A stretch of 64,000 nt of DNA from Coptis chinensis (GCA_015680905.1 CM027385.1:84713501-84777500); one strand, 5' to 3'. Counted from the first letter of the stretch, positions 11,201-22,143 are shown. Made by a program: numbers and translations. Notes: generated by a model from the letters alone, not told the origin.

Positions 11201-11525
11201 TAATGAGTATTACCACCCCCCAAATACACAAAATAAAAAACACGGTAAACCCAATTTGACTTTTTCTTGTGTGTATTTGGGGGTGGGGGACCATAATTTC
11301 CCATCTAGTTAACGAAAAATAAACGAATGTTAATAAGAGAGATATAGATGAACACTACTAACAGAATGTTAATTTTCACGTATTTTGCAGAGATATCACT
11401 TGAATCATCACTTCAGAATTCAGGACAAGGGCTTTGGCATCACATCTGCACTGTGGGACAGGGTCTTTGGAACGCTTCCCCCATCAAAACCTTATGAGAA
11501 AATCAGTCAATCTAAAGGCAGCTGA
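8208..11525 (+). CDS. FAH: Dihydroceramide fatty acyl 2-hydroxylase, six coding exons, one frameshift
   Basis: Exons: 8208-8258, 9166-9258, 9348-9545, 9664-9769, 10693-10839, 11391-11525, all with GT-AG borders; about 242 codons, close to the plant family. The enzyme 2-hydroxylates very-long-chain acyl groups of sphingolipids in the ER membrane, using a di-iron centre. The start MVAQAYIVDLNKPLVYQ matches the family N-terminus. Histidine boxes are all present: EYCVHRFLFH (exon 3), HGCHHKHP (exon 4), THYYLHHGQP (exon 5) and YHLNHHF (exon 6). Hydrophobic segments lie in exon 3. Odd: exon 3 opens in frame as Phe-Leu-Thr, but the conserved TVWWAIPVIWLP that must follow is in the next frame, so one extra base lies in ACCCATTACAG (9354-9364). 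As written, translation would stop near 9527. Either a recent null allele or a sequence error; everything after it is intact. Confidence 0.85.
9843..10490. repeat. Dispersed-repeat-like block in intron 4 of the hydroxylase gene
   Basis: The block has many CCTCA and GAGGC motifs, including the perfect palindrome GAGGCTTAAGCCTC at 9881-9894, and begins and ends near GTGTTTTA and TGTGTTTTCTTTAA. Sequences of this type (gaggcttaagcc) are common dispersed repeats in plant introns. I cannot define exact ends or a class. Confidence 0.35.
11213..11289. repeat. Inverted repeat in intron 5 of the hydroxylase gene
   Basis: CCACCCCCCAAATACACA (11213-11230) pairs with TGTGTATTTGGGGGTGGG (about 11271-11288), an arm of roughly 18 bp with one imperfection and a loop of about 40 bases. 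It is the core of a small foldback element or simply a hairpin; no target duplication is clear. Confidence 0.55.
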
Positions 11526-12703
11526 AGACTACTTGACAAAAAGTTGTTAAAGATTTTTCGGTTTCTTTGTTTGAGTCAAAGGACCCTAGCTTACTGTGGA
11601 ATGTGTTGCATACTTGCATGTCATTAATCAATGTGGTTCGGTAGTAAGCTTGGGAGGACAAGTAGCAGGGTACTTCATGCATTCATTATTTATTCTAGCT
11701 ATATTAACTTATTTTTTCAGCCTCTCCCAGTTTCAGGATGTTGTTGGGTGTTAGGTTTTCTTTTATGTTTCAATCAGTGTGAATGCCATAAGGTTTGTTG
11801 GTCATTTTGATTCGATGGTAATTGGAGACTCAGTTTCTCTTGTAGCAGTTCCTCTCTGGTTCAACAAGTTGTTGAGTTGTGAATATACCAAGGTGAAACT
11901 TATTGATGATTTTTAAATCATGAAATGGTTTGGGTACTTGGATCAAATCCTGCAGCTGTCCATATAAGAGCTCATATCTAATTGCTATGAATAATTCCTG
12001 TGAGAAGTTAACATGTTATGAGTGAAATACAGTAACGGTTCATACTAAGAATGCGTTTGGTTCATACTAAGAATGCGTTTAACTAATTTTAGCTTAGTCT
12101 TCAGTCTTCACAAGGAAATGCAGTACAGGAGTTCTATATAATAGAGAGTTAGATTGCTAAAAGTTACTACTTCACTCAAATGAGGTAATGCAAAGAAGAA
12201 CGCCAGTTTCTTCCACCTTATACAAATGACTGAAAGAAATCCTAGTGAACAACATACTCGTACAAATTTCATTTTGCTATGTAGTCTTTATTGTTGAAAA
12301 TTTGTTTTGAATAGAAAAAAGTACTAATATCAATTGCCAACTAGTTTGGCTCCTTGCATGACAACTTCACAACATAAATGTGTTACTGAACTATGAAAAC
12401 TTGCGAACATAAAGTTCATCTCCTTAATTCAATTAACGTACGCCTCTAAGATCATAAAGAGTTACTAATGCATCCATGTAAATCATATAAATCAGTAATA
12501 ATATAAAACCATACGTTCTTAAAATAGATCAAACAATTTGAAGGTCTTAAATATCCTTAACAAATCAGTTGACAGGAGTTGAAACATCATTGCCTAAATC
12601 AGAAGCAAACTACTACGAGCTCGTACTTAAAACCTAACACGACAGTAAATTAAATATTGTCTAAAACCATAAACAAAGGACTAAATCTTTGTAACTTGAA
12701 GTC
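11526..12703. other. 3' flank of the hydroxylase gene and 3' flank of GDSL copy 1
   Basis: No coding sequence. Sequence from about 12321 on (GTACTAATATCAATTGC) is shared with about 25610, marking the left edge of a segmental duplication. CATACTAAGAATGCGTTT is repeated in tandem near 12040 and 12062. Confidence 0.5.
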
Positions 12704-14543
12704 CTAAACAACGCACTCGAACACTTGACTTTTAATAAGCCAATCAGCCATACTCTGATATGCTTTTTCTGTCAAGTGAACTCCATCCCAATTTATATAT
12801 TGATCTGGATCAGAACATGCTAAAACTCCTTCCATCCCGCACATACTCATTAAACTAAAGTTGTAGTCACCTCCAGTTCCGCAACATACTTTAAGAATAG
12901 ACTTTGTTTCAAATCCTAAAATTCAGAAAACGAAACGAAGTTAATATTAGAATTAATTCATTAGTACTTGACATTGCTTCAGACATATTCAGTGTATAAA
13001 CTTACCAAGTTGTGGAGCATTGGTAAGAACCCATTCAGCAGCTTGATAGTAATCAGCATACAATATTGCCACATTAGGGTACTCTAACCTTAACTGTTGC
13101 AAGGCATTTTGTAGATGCTGATTGTGATACATGGCAAAAGTGTTAAGACCCTTCAAACAACCTTTGTCATCGTAAGAAGTTGAATCGTTGTTTTTAAAGA
13201 GCGTAAGGTACATAGGTGAGCATCCAATTGGAAAATTCCCAGGAACAACTAATCGAGTGGCTCCAAGGTCAATCAATTTCTGCATCCAGCACCCAATATC
13301 AAAGCAATTTCAGTTAGTCTTTTGCATGCTAGCTTAAATTAATTATACGTAGTAAATCAGCAATACATAATGGCATATATCTCCAAACAATATTATTGAT
13401 ATATATAACTAAATCTTACCTTGGCAACGTCTCTGATGTTGTTAACCACAAGAGGCACTAAAGCAGTGGCATCCTCGATGCTTTTACCTTGTAAAAAGGC
13501 ATAGTTGTAATCATTACCTCCAGTTTCGCCCACCATGAAGAGAGACCTTTGGAGTATGTTATATACATCGCAATCTACAAATAACCAATAAAATAAATAA
13601 ATTAGTTATGAGACTGTACAAGTATTCAAAGTTGATATAAAATTCAATAGTATGATAAATCTCATTACTTTTAGCAGTCTCACAGAGGTTCTGGTAATGG
13701 GCCAAGAACCAATCCAGTTGAACAAGAAGAGAGCTATTGGTGACCGGTGAAAGAATTCCGTTCTGAAGCAAGACTGAAGTGTTAAGTGCTGTTGATCCTG
13801 CTACCGCAAAATTCACTCCATTACTGAATGAAACACCAGGTTTCAAGTACGGATTCGGCGTAGATAAACCAAGTGCTTGGGCTGCAAAATCATCAAATTA
13901 ATATACATGGTTTTAATTTGCACACGATAATGACAACTCTATCTACAATATAAAGTGCCCAATGATATATCAACAAACGTCCAGTTTTGAATTCTTTTGC
14001 TTGGCTCGTAATTAAAAAACAGACCCACTTTATATTATGACAAAAGTATACGGTGCCTTTATACTCTATAGCCAGCCGTCTTTATTTTTTCTTTGTGTGT
14101 GTGTTTTGGACGACAACAGTCAACATATTCACCACGGACGCATGGCAGTTCACAAACCCAAGAGTATACATGCATGCATGCAACATGTTAAAAAGGAAAT
14201 TTTAAATAAACATACACTTACCAACAAAATCAATCATAAGACGACCATTGGAGCATCGACCAGTGGGTTCACCAATAAGTTTCTGACCATAAGGGTTGTG
14301 AGCGCAAGGAGAGCGTGGACCAGCAGGCTCACGGATCTGATTTCCAGTATCTGAAATTGAGTCGCCAAACTGAAAAATCCCATCGTAGGTGCATCTCTGT
14401 GGCTGTGGTCTATGTGCATGTGGTCTTGATATGTGGGTACGTGGATATCTAGCTAAATCTATCTGGTCTTCGGCATCACATTGAAGAAGGGCAATAAAAA
14501 AACTTGACAGAACCAAAAAGAGAACTAAACTTGTCTTCGCCAT
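12704..14543 (-). CDS. GDSL esterase/lipase, five exons, intact (391 aa)
   Basis: Exons on the minus strand: 14543-14222, 13881-13669, 13574-13420, 13279-13006, 12915-12704; all splice sites are GT-AG and the phases join without a stop. The product has a signal peptide (MAKTSLVLFLVLSSFFIALL), so it is secreted or vacuolar. Family blocks are complete: FGDSISDTGN with the catalytic Ser, VNFAVAGSTAL, GETGGNDYNY with the Asn, and WDGVHLTEKAY with the catalytic Asp and His. It hydrolyses ester bonds of lipids or small acylated metabolites; the layout is like acetylajmalan esterase-type members, but substrate cannot be read from sequence. An unusual His/Arg/Pro-rich stretch (about residues 27-50) lies between the signal peptide and block I. 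A broken paralogue lies at 26149-28184. Confidence 0.92.
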
Positions 14544-14588
14544 AATTGAACTAAGATTTAATATGGGTATGGTAGAGGGTGAAGCTTG

Positions 14589-14596
14589 TATTTATA
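14589..14596 (-). promoter_or_regulatory. TATA box of GDSL copy 1
   Basis: CTATAAATAC on the minus strand, about 46 bases upstream of the ATG at 14543. The same box, with one extra TA, is found before copy 2. The spacing implies a leader of roughly 15-20 bases. Confidence 0.7.
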
Positions 14597-14929
14597 GACA
14601 TAAGGGGTGTCCTAGTTTTAACAGGATTATACACTCATTAAAATTCGTTGTCCTGATGATGCTCGAATTCTCCCTAGATGACAATTAGGATTTAAAACTT
14701 CTACTTGGAGTAGTCGAGTGGAATATTCCAAGTAGATAATTTGAACTTTTGGGTCCAACGTGATAGACCAATTTTCAATTTTGTGACTGTTTTTCATCTC
14801 CACGACTCTAAAATCTAAATGGTTACCCACTTTGCCGAATATTATGAAGTAGAGAGAAAATCTGTGCCTGAAATGTCCATTTTTAGTTCTACCGTGTAAA
14901 AGTCTTAAAAGCAGGAAATGACACTACAA

Positions 14930-14985
14930 CAAAACTACTACATAATGTTTGAAGTAAAATACGCGATAAAAATTAAGTGTCCTAA
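14930..14985 (-). mobile_element. 3' end of a LINE, left in the promoter-side flank of GDSL copy 1
   Basis: On the minus strand, 14985 downward reads IFIAYFTSNIM followed by TAG. This is the same C-terminus that ends the RNase H domain of the LINE at 28583 (IFIAYFTSNIT then TAG). So this copy retains only the last codons and the 3' flank of that LINE; the rest is absent. Confidence 0.55.
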
Positions 14986-15676
14986 ACCATTATAATTTTA
15001 TTGATAAGTACAGAATAATAGAGACGTAACCAACATTTATGAACCAGTTTACAAATTAATGACCTCCACTGATTCAATTGTAACTATTCTCAAGGAGTTT
15101 CAAGAACTTTTTGCTGCTCGTTAAATTTGATTGTGAGGTACTTATGGGTAAGAGGATATGGTTTCTGTTGCTAATAACGTGAACTTGATTGTGAATTTGA
15201 GTGTGATGTATTTACTTGAGGTTTACCTGAGATAAAAAAAAATGAGCGGAGCTAATAATGTAAATACTAAATAGTGCTAAAGACTTGATGGATGACGCAC
15301 ATTGTAAAAGTGTGTTTTGGTCGTGACCTTACGAATCTAGATGACCGGGGAAGATGATGTTATAACTAAATTCGAATGATCAAATTGGTTACGTATCTAG
15401 TTCTCTGGCGAACTGGAATTAAGTTAGCAGACGTAGTTCATATTGGAATTGAGTGATTAAACTAAAGATGGAGAGAATGTGAGCATGGAGCTCTCCTCCT
15501 TTTCCTAGCCTCCTCCTTTTGCTTTTGTAGTAGTATTTGACTCTTCCTTTTCCTCAGGTCAGGTCCTCTTAATTATTAGATTTCAATGAGCTTAAATGAG
15601 TGCATAACTGATGTTATAGAATTGCTGTTTTTACTTCTATGAGCGTTATAAGACCTGGCTGAGGTCTTGGTATAAG
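14986..15676. other. Intergenic DNA, no gene recognised
   Basis: No coding sequence seen. ACCTGGCTGAGGTCTTGG-type segments occur near 15652, 15851 and 15878 and look like a short tandem repeat interrupted by the MITE at 15677. Confidence 0.45.
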
Positions 15677-15840
15677 CATAGTTCGGGATTTCGGAATTCT
15701 CGGAATTCCGATAAATCCAAAAACCGAAATCCATTAAATTTCGACTCTATTATATTCGGAATTTCGAATTCTTTTGAAATTTCAGATATTTCGACTCTAT
15801 ATTCGGAATTCCGGAGTTTCGTTCGGAATTATGAACTATG
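15677..15840. mobile_element. hAT-like MITE, 164 bp, with perfect 8-bp target duplication
   Basis: CATAGTTC (15677-15684) is inverted as GAACTATG (15833-15840). The bases outside are identical: GGTATAAG at 15669-15676 and at 15841-15848. An 8-bp direct duplication is the hAT signature. The interior is built of TTCGGAATT and AATTCCGA motifs that can pair with one another. No transposase. Confidence 0.8.
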
Positions 15841-16119
15841 GGTATAAGTGACCTGGTTGAGGTCTTGGTATAATCGACCTGGCTGGGGTCTTGGTATAAT
15901 TCTGTGATGAGTTGCGCTGGACACATGTATTGTTGTTTTTTAGTACTGTTCATTTTTTGCTGTCAGAGAAGAGGGTGTGCACGCACTCTTCTACAGCCAA
16001 GCCCAAGGGGCGCACGCGCCCACAATACTAGAAGTTGAAGTTGAAAAGTAGAGAAATTTCAGGCTCTATGCCTTGCCCAAGGCGCGCTTCCAATCAAATT
16101 CAGAGTCTTCGATTGTTTT

Positions 16120-16640
16120 CGGTCTAGTACAAAAAGAAAAGTATTTTTTCTAAAAACTTAACCTTTCTTTGTGAGAGAAATTTTTTTCTAAGTGAGAAAG
16201 ACTGTGAGAGAACTAAACCAAGAAGAAAAGAGAGTGAACATTCTTTGTGAGTGTGAGTGATACATTCTAAGTGAGTATTGAGTGCTCCTCTTTGTAATCT
16301 TGTATCTAGTACATCTAATCTATCAAAGGCTCGCCGTGTGGACGTAGGCAAATTGCCGAACCACGTAAAACTTGGTCTTGTGTGAGTATGCTTTTATCTT
16401 CTCTATTTACTTTATATGCTTGTTAGTTGATATTAAAAAGTGATGGGATAGTACTTGGAGGGTGTTGAAGTCTTGTTTAGAGAGAATGATCAATCCTTGT
16501 GTAGGGTTGTGCATTTATCTTCTCTATTTACTTTATATGCTTGTTAGTTGATATTGAGAAGTGATGGGATGGTACTTGGAGTGTGTTGAAGTATTGTCTA
16601 GAGAGAATGATCAATTCTTGTGTAGGGTTGATTTATTTGT
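16120..16640 (+). mobile_element. LTR-like fragment followed by a tandem duplication of about 121 bp
   Basis: The segment near 16330-16375 (GTGGACGTAGGCAAATTGCC, then GAACCACGTAAA) resembles the transcribed end of Ty1/copia-type LTRs in plants. After it, a unit containing TTTACTTTATATGCTTGTTA, AAGTGATGGGAT and AGAGAGAATGATCAAT occurs twice, near 16393 and 16514. I cannot find matching LTR ends or a target duplication. Confidence 0.4.
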
Positions 16641-17029
16641 AGTGGATAACGTTGTTTCCGCAGTTGTTTATCCACAACATGTATAATATACATTGGCTGT
16701 GTATATTAGTCTCTCACACAGCCCCCTCTCATTAGGTTGTTCTTATTATGTAGGACAATCTAATGAGAAATTAATACCACACGTGGGAAACACAAGGGGT
16801 AATGACTGAATATGCAAATGATGTCGCTTTGACAAGTATTGAATTGATCCTAGAAGTGTGGGTCCTCAATTAATTAGTAAGAAGATTGTAGCTCAAGAAA
16901 GCATTCTGATTTCTGCACTAAATTGATACTAGAAGTATAGGTTCTCAATTAGTGAGAAAGTTGTAGCTCGAGAGAGCCTTGGAACTTGACTGAGCGTCCT
17001 ACACCAAGTTGATCCTAGAAGTGTGTGTG

Positions 17030-17060
<31 letters not shown>
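16640..17060. other. Repeat-rich intergenic DNA ending in an AT microsatellite
   Basis: Diverged copies of TTGATCCTAGAAGTGTGGGT followed by CAATTA and GTAGCTC occur near 16844, 16921 and 17008. The stretch ends with a TA microsatellite at about 17031-17060. No gene. Confidence 0.5.
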
Positions 17061-19451
17061 CGGTTAGGCTAGGATGACATTCTTAGCGTGACATACTTAG
17101 AGTGACATTCTACTGTTCACGTCCTTAAAGCCCAGCCCATGAACCAACAAAACACAAAACAGAAATTTGTTTACAAACCTTCGTCAAACAGTGTCCGAAA
17201 CCGAAACCAAACTCCAAAAACTCCACACTCCAAACTCCAAATTGATCACCCCGGCATCTCCCGTCATTGCAAGCTTGAAGGACAGGTTAGTTACTTCCCT
17301 TGTTTTAGTTACTTCCCTTGTTTTGATATAGTAATGGCTATTGTATCATTGTTCACGACATTTGATGATGTAGAGTGTAGACTGTAGTTGAACAATACCA
17401 GTTTATGGTGTATGGACTAAAGCTGCTAGAATTTTTCAATGGGGTGAAAATTTGGATTATTTGTGAATTTTTAGACTCGTATCCAAATTGAAAATCAGCT
17501 GCTAGAACGCTTTCAATGGGATAAATTTTTTGATGATTGAGTTTCAACTCAGTTAGTGTTGCTAGAACGCTAAGGAGACTGGTGTTTCAACTCAGTTAGT
17601 GTTGCTTGTTACGTTTTCATTCTTTACCAATAAAAAAAACAAGTATTTTGCTCCAGCTGTCAAAGTGACCTAACCCTCTATTTTCGAAACTTGGGGATCA
17701 CATTGTTAGCCTTATACGGGGGTTGTTTGATCATTTTGCATGGTGTACCCAAAATTAAATGTGCATGGTTGTGCTTATGTTGAGGGTTTTGCTTATTATC
17801 TTTGCACCTTGGCGCCACAAGTAGGACAATGTTGTAACTCCATCCACAAATTCTTTTGCGGCAACTCGAACTGAAAGTGAAGTTTCCATTTGGGCAAGGA
17901 AGATAAAGACTGATTCATTTATTCACTGGATCGGCATGCTCATTTTGAGGTTGTTGTTGGTGTGTGTGCTTTTAGTGGTTATCTGTATTATCAAATACCT
18001 AATTAAGGTGATATATCAACCTCAATTAGGCAATCTGTTACAAAAGCACTATATGATCTAGCCTGCCCGTCACATATGATCCAGCCTTAAGAAAAATTGA
18101 TAATGAAAGAATTAACAGTTTCCAAATCAATCAGAAAAGCACCTGGAGATTTACAAGTGTCAAAAATACAATGCATTCCCACAAAGGAATAAGCTGGTTC
18201 AACCTTCCGAAGTAGATGGTCAGAATCACTTACACTCAAGCTGAAACTTGTATGGTGACTAAAAGCTTGGTTGAAGTCACGTAGATCCTACATTGAGGGG
18301 CACAAAATTATTATATACATGACAGAGGAAAATACAACTGCTATCCACAGATTCAAGGAAGAATAAAACAACATGTTAGTCAAAGTCTTGTCAATGGAAG
18401 GATTCTGATGAAAACACACGTACATGTAACAATGCAGACATACCCTGCTAGAGCTCCAACTTTCTCACCCCAAATCTATGTCCTACTGGAGCATGTGAGA
18501 AGCATTGTTTACACTTTATTAATAATAATCAAAATAACAAGCATAATATCTAATAATTACATGTGAGAAGCATTGTTTACACTTTACCTGTGTGCATGTG
18601 TCAACGAAACAAGGGAGATTGTCGTACTAGCATTTCTCCCTCTAATAGGGCTTCAATAACTTCAAACTCAGCACCCTTATAGCTTACCTAGTAAGGAATC
18701 GAAACCTTGGCCGGCACGGCAACACCACTCCACTGTTTTCTCTTTTTTCCTTTTCATTTACTTGTTATTGATTTCTCCTTTTTAGGGCATCGGGGTTTAG
18801 ATGAGCAGCTAGAGCAAAAAATATCCCGCTTAAATTTTCGTTATTTCCCGCTTAAGTTTTTGTTATATTTTTAGCAAAGTGATTTTTGTTTTTGACAATT
18901 TAATTATTTTCCCTTTTTGTTTATCAACTCTATAACATATACACAAGTGTTAGAAAATATACAATAAACGTTACATAATATTTACCAACGGATACTTGTA
19001 TTGCTAACGGTTACTAAATGTTGGTGCATTAACTAACCGATGTATGTGTTGGTAATGAAAAATCCCAATGGTTGCAAAATAGCCCAAATGGTGTAGTGGA
19101 GGGGATATTAGAACAACTAGTAGAGCACCTATGCTCACAAATACTATCGGTGACCTCCAATCCAATGGTAGGGAAAGTTTAAACTTTGACTGCCTATTGA
19201 GAAAAATTATTGAATTATTGGTTAAAGTATATATCAGTTTAAGATTATAATGTAATTTCATATTGGTTATCCAAACAAAAATTAAAGAGATAGTAAACTC
19301 GTTCAAGCATCTTAAACATTGAAATAAGACGATCCTTTTAATATAACCTATTACAAATCCATACTTAAAACAACATAAACCACCAACAGTCATTTCGAAT
19401 GCGGTTTCTCAACCTCAGTCCAAAGCACATTAAATAAGCTTGATCGATAAT
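17061..19451. other. Gene-poor intergenic DNA
   Basis: No family is recognised on either strand. Small direct repeats are present: TTAGTTACTTCCCTTGTTTT twice near 17287, TTCAACTCAGTTAGTGTTGC twice near 17541 and 17585, and CATGTGAGAAGCATTGTTTA twice near 18493 and 18561. The frame at 19004-19393 (-) has no visible motif. Confidence 0.5.
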
Positions 19452-19535
19452 AATTACAAATCAACTCACTCAACATATCCTCTATTCTACTATAATTACA
19501 AATCAACTCACTCAACATATCCTCTATTCTACTAT
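19452..19535. repeat. 42-bp tandem duplication abutting a TATA box
   Basis: AATTACAAATCAACTCACTC begins at 19452 and again at 19494, and each unit runs through CATATCCTCTATTCTACTAT. The second unit leads straight into the TATA box at 19533. Confidence 0.9.
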
Positions 19536-19540
19536 AAATA
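19533..19540 (+). promoter_or_regulatory. Likely TATA box of the PPR gene at 19711
   Basis: ACTATAAATACACTC contains a good plant TATA consensus about 175 bases upstream of the start codon. It lies at the junction of the 42-bp duplication; the first unit has TATAATTA instead at the same place. Confidence 0.5.
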
Positions 19541-19710
19541 CACTCATTTGTGAAAGCTTTTCCAAATATTCATTATTTTTATTTAACTATGCATCAAATA
19601 CTTGCATTCTAAATAATCAAAGTTGACAGCCCTCAAAAATTGATACCCCCAAAAAAACAAAAGCTCGTTTCACTTTCCTCTGTTTCAATTCCTGGCTAGT
19701 TACAGCTTCA

Positions 19711-21141
19711 ATGTTTAAATCTTTATTCATTCCAGTAGTCAAGCGTTCATCTATCATATGCTGTTCTACATCATTTAGAAATCTAAGTTTATTTATAACA
19801 ACCCCATGGACAAGAGTCGTTTCTTCAAATGCCCATTTGAAACTATTAATATCATCTTTTGTTCCAAATCTCATCATTTCATCTAAAGCATATTCTTTTC
19901 AACATTTAAAGACTGCCCCTTTTTGTTCTTCAACCTCATTTTGCTTAGAAAGTTCGACAGAGGAGAATTGTGTTGGTTTGGATAAGGTTTATGAAACTAT
20001 TATGGGCAATTGTAAGCCGGAACAATGTATGGATGGGGCTCTTGACTTGGTTGGTGTAAAATTAACTACGGAATTGGTAAACGAGGTGCTTCGGAAACTT
20101 CATTTCGAGGAAAAGATTGCGTTTAGATTTTTTACGTGGGCGGGTCATCAAGAAAACTATGCACATCAACCTCAGACATTTAATGAGATGATTGATATAT
20201 TGTCCAGCACAAAGTATAAGGTAAAACAGTTTCGAATAGTTTGTGATTTACTTGATTATATGAAGAGAAATGACAAGAATATGGTGCCTGTTGATGTGCT
20301 TCTTGTTATATTGAGGAAATATACGGAAAAACATCTGACACATCTTCAGAAATTTACGCACAAGAAGAAAATAAGGGTAAAGACTCAGCCGGAGATCAAT
20401 GCGTTTAATTTGTTGTTAGATTCTTTGTGCAAATGTTGTTTAGTTGAAGAAGCCGAAGGCATGTTTCAAAAGGTTAAGAGCAGGGTGAAGCCAGATGCAA
20501 ACACATATAATATCTTGTTCTTTGGGTGGTGTAGGGTAAGAAATCCTATGAGAGGAATGCAAGTATTGGAAGAAATGATCAAATTGGGTCATACTCCTGA
20601 TAATTTTACTTATACTACTGCAATAGACACATTCTGCAGAGCTGGGATGGTGTCTGAGGCAGTTGCCCTCTTTGAGTTCATGAGGACTCGAGGTTCAACA
20701 ATGTCATCACCCACTGCTAAGACTTACGCAATCATGATTATTGCTCTTGCTCAGTCTGATAGAATGGAGGAGTGCTTTAAACTTATAACAGATATGAGCA
20801 GTAGCGGTTGTCTTCCTGATGTTTCAACCTACAAAGAACTCATTGAAGGATTGTGTTTAGCTGGAAAGATTGAAGACGCTTACAAATTTTTGGAAGATAT
20901 GGGGAGCAAAGGATACCCAGCTGATATTGTCACTTATAACTGTTTCCTTAAGGTTCTTTGCAACCTCAAGAAGGCAGATGAAGCACTTAAGCTTTATCTG
21001 AGAATCATTGAAGTGGGTTGTGTGCCTAGTGTACATACATTTAATATGCTGATAGCAATGTATTTTGAGGTTGGCCAACCAGATGGGGCATTTGAGACTT
21101 GGGATGAGATGGAGAGGAGGGGCTGTGCACGAGACATCTAA
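19711..21141 (+). CDS. Mitochondrial-type PPR protein, P class, with early stop (476 aa; frame continues to 21402)
   Basis: Single-exon gene. The first 90 or so residues are rich in Ser, Phe and basic residues, as in a mitochondrial presequence. P-type repeats follow from about residue 150; examples are NAFNLLLDSLCKCCLVEEAE (near 228), NTYNILFFGWCRVRNPMRGM and VTYNCFLKVLCNLKKADEAL. The family stabilises or processes organellar RNA. The layout resembles the Arabidopsis At1g73400 group, from memory. Odd: TAA at 21139-21141 interrupts the last repeats. The same frame goes on with TYCVMIEGLFACNNVKDACF, meets TAG at 21241-21243, continues with KFDSFLMKLSAVGDLQAIHR and ends at TAA 21400-21402. Two nonsense codons with a well-kept tail mean recent loss of about 87 residues or base errors. 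Confidence 0.82.
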   Translation: MFKSLFIPVVKRSSIICCSTSFRNLSLFITTPWTRVVSSNAHLKLLISSFVPNLIISSKAYSFQHLKTAPFCSSTSFCLESSTEENCVGLDKVYETIMGNCKPEQCMDGALDLVGVKLTTELVNEVLRKLHFEEKIAFRFFTWAGHQENYAHQPQTFNEMIDILSSTKYKVKQFRIVCDLLDYMKRNDKNMVPVDVLLVILRKYTEKHLTHLQKFTHKKKIRVKTQPEINAFNLLLDSLCKCCLVEEAEGMFQKVKSRVKPDANTYNILFFGWCRVRNPMRGMQVLEEMIKLGHTPDNFTYTTAIDTFCRAGMVSEAVALFEFMRTRGSTMSSPTAKTYAIMIIALAQSDRMEECFKLITDMSSSGCLPDVSTYKELIEGLCLAGKIEDAYKFLEDMGSKGYPADIVTYNCFLKVLCNLKKADEALKLYLRIIEVGCVPSVHTFNMLIAMYFEVGQPDGAFETWDEMERRGCARDI

Positions 21142-21402
21142 ACTTACTGTGTAATGATTGAGGGGTTGTTTGCTTGTAATAATGTAAAGGATGCTTGTTT
21201 TCTTTTGCAAGATGTGGTGAATAAGGGGATGCAATTTCCGTAGCGGAAGTTTGACTCATTTCTTATGAAGCTTTCTGCGGTTGGTGATCTCCAAGCTATC
21301 CATAGACTTTCAGAACATATGAGGAGCTTTTACAACACTGCCATGGCTAGACGCTTTGCTCTTACCCAGAAGCGTAAGAGTATGAGTATAAGAAGAAACT
21401 AA

Positions 21403-22143
21403 ACCAACATTTCTAAATGCAAACTCCCCTTGTTTCCAAATTTTTGAGGAATGAAGAAAGCGGTTGTGCCACCATATGCAAGCTTTCACCGCTATTTTAC
21501 TAGTTGATGAGTATTTGTTTACTGGTAAGAACTATAAAGTAACAAATGCTCTTGCATTGCAGCTTCTCACAGCAGTTATGGTGCTGGAGCATGACTAAGT
21601 TCAAACAAGTTCTGCTTTTGGTAGGCCGTCTAATGCTATTAAATTCTTCAGGACTCGGAGCCGGTTGATTCACCTTTGAAATGCAGCAATTGTGTGTGCA
21701 ATGAATGCAATCAGGAAATTCGAATATATTTTGGGAACAAGACACCCTACTTGTGGTTCTGCAAACTATGTGATGAGAGAGATTCTTTTTACTGCTCAGC
21801 TTTCTGACCATTCTTTAAAGTCTAATCATTACAAAGAAGTTCTTAACTCTGTAGCTATTCATCTCTGACCTGTTCCTGCACCAAAGATCAAGATCTGTGC
21901 CAGAGAAAACCTGGGATTGCAGGCATTGGAACCCGTTTTAGAGATCATGAAGGTAAATTTCAAAGTGATTCTTAGATGAAATATTGGCATTGAAACAAGA
22001 TACAGTGTTGAACTACATGTATATAAGTGGTTATTAGAAGATGCTTACCTTTTTACTTTACTCGTGATTGTCTTAAGCCAGTCATTTCAAATTTTACTTT
22101 AGTCAAGAGTTATTAACTAGTAATTGTTAAATACTCCTGGCAG
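21403..22143 (+). other. Unassigned stretch with a Cys-rich frame
   Basis: In one plus-strand frame 21667-21807 reads KCSNCVCNECNQ, then a WFCKLCDERDSFYC segment, before a stop; seven Cys fall in zinc-finger-like pairs. I do not recognise the family and no start or splice pattern supports a gene. It could be an eroded exon. Just before the next exon, 21901-21952 may add an upstream methyltransferase exon ending LEIMK, but that is weak. Confidence 0.25.

Larger units (their letters stand above)
12321..14985. repeat. Segmental duplication, copy 1 (contains intact GDSL gene)
   Basis: Similarity to about 25610-28620 runs through the 3' flank, all exons and introns, the promoter and up to the sequence ATACGCGATAAAAATT ending near 14985. 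Both copies have the same strand order (gene on minus). The two copies are tens of indels apart in introns but very close in exons. The right edge in this copy falls inside what reads as the 3' end of a LINE. Confidence 0.8.
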
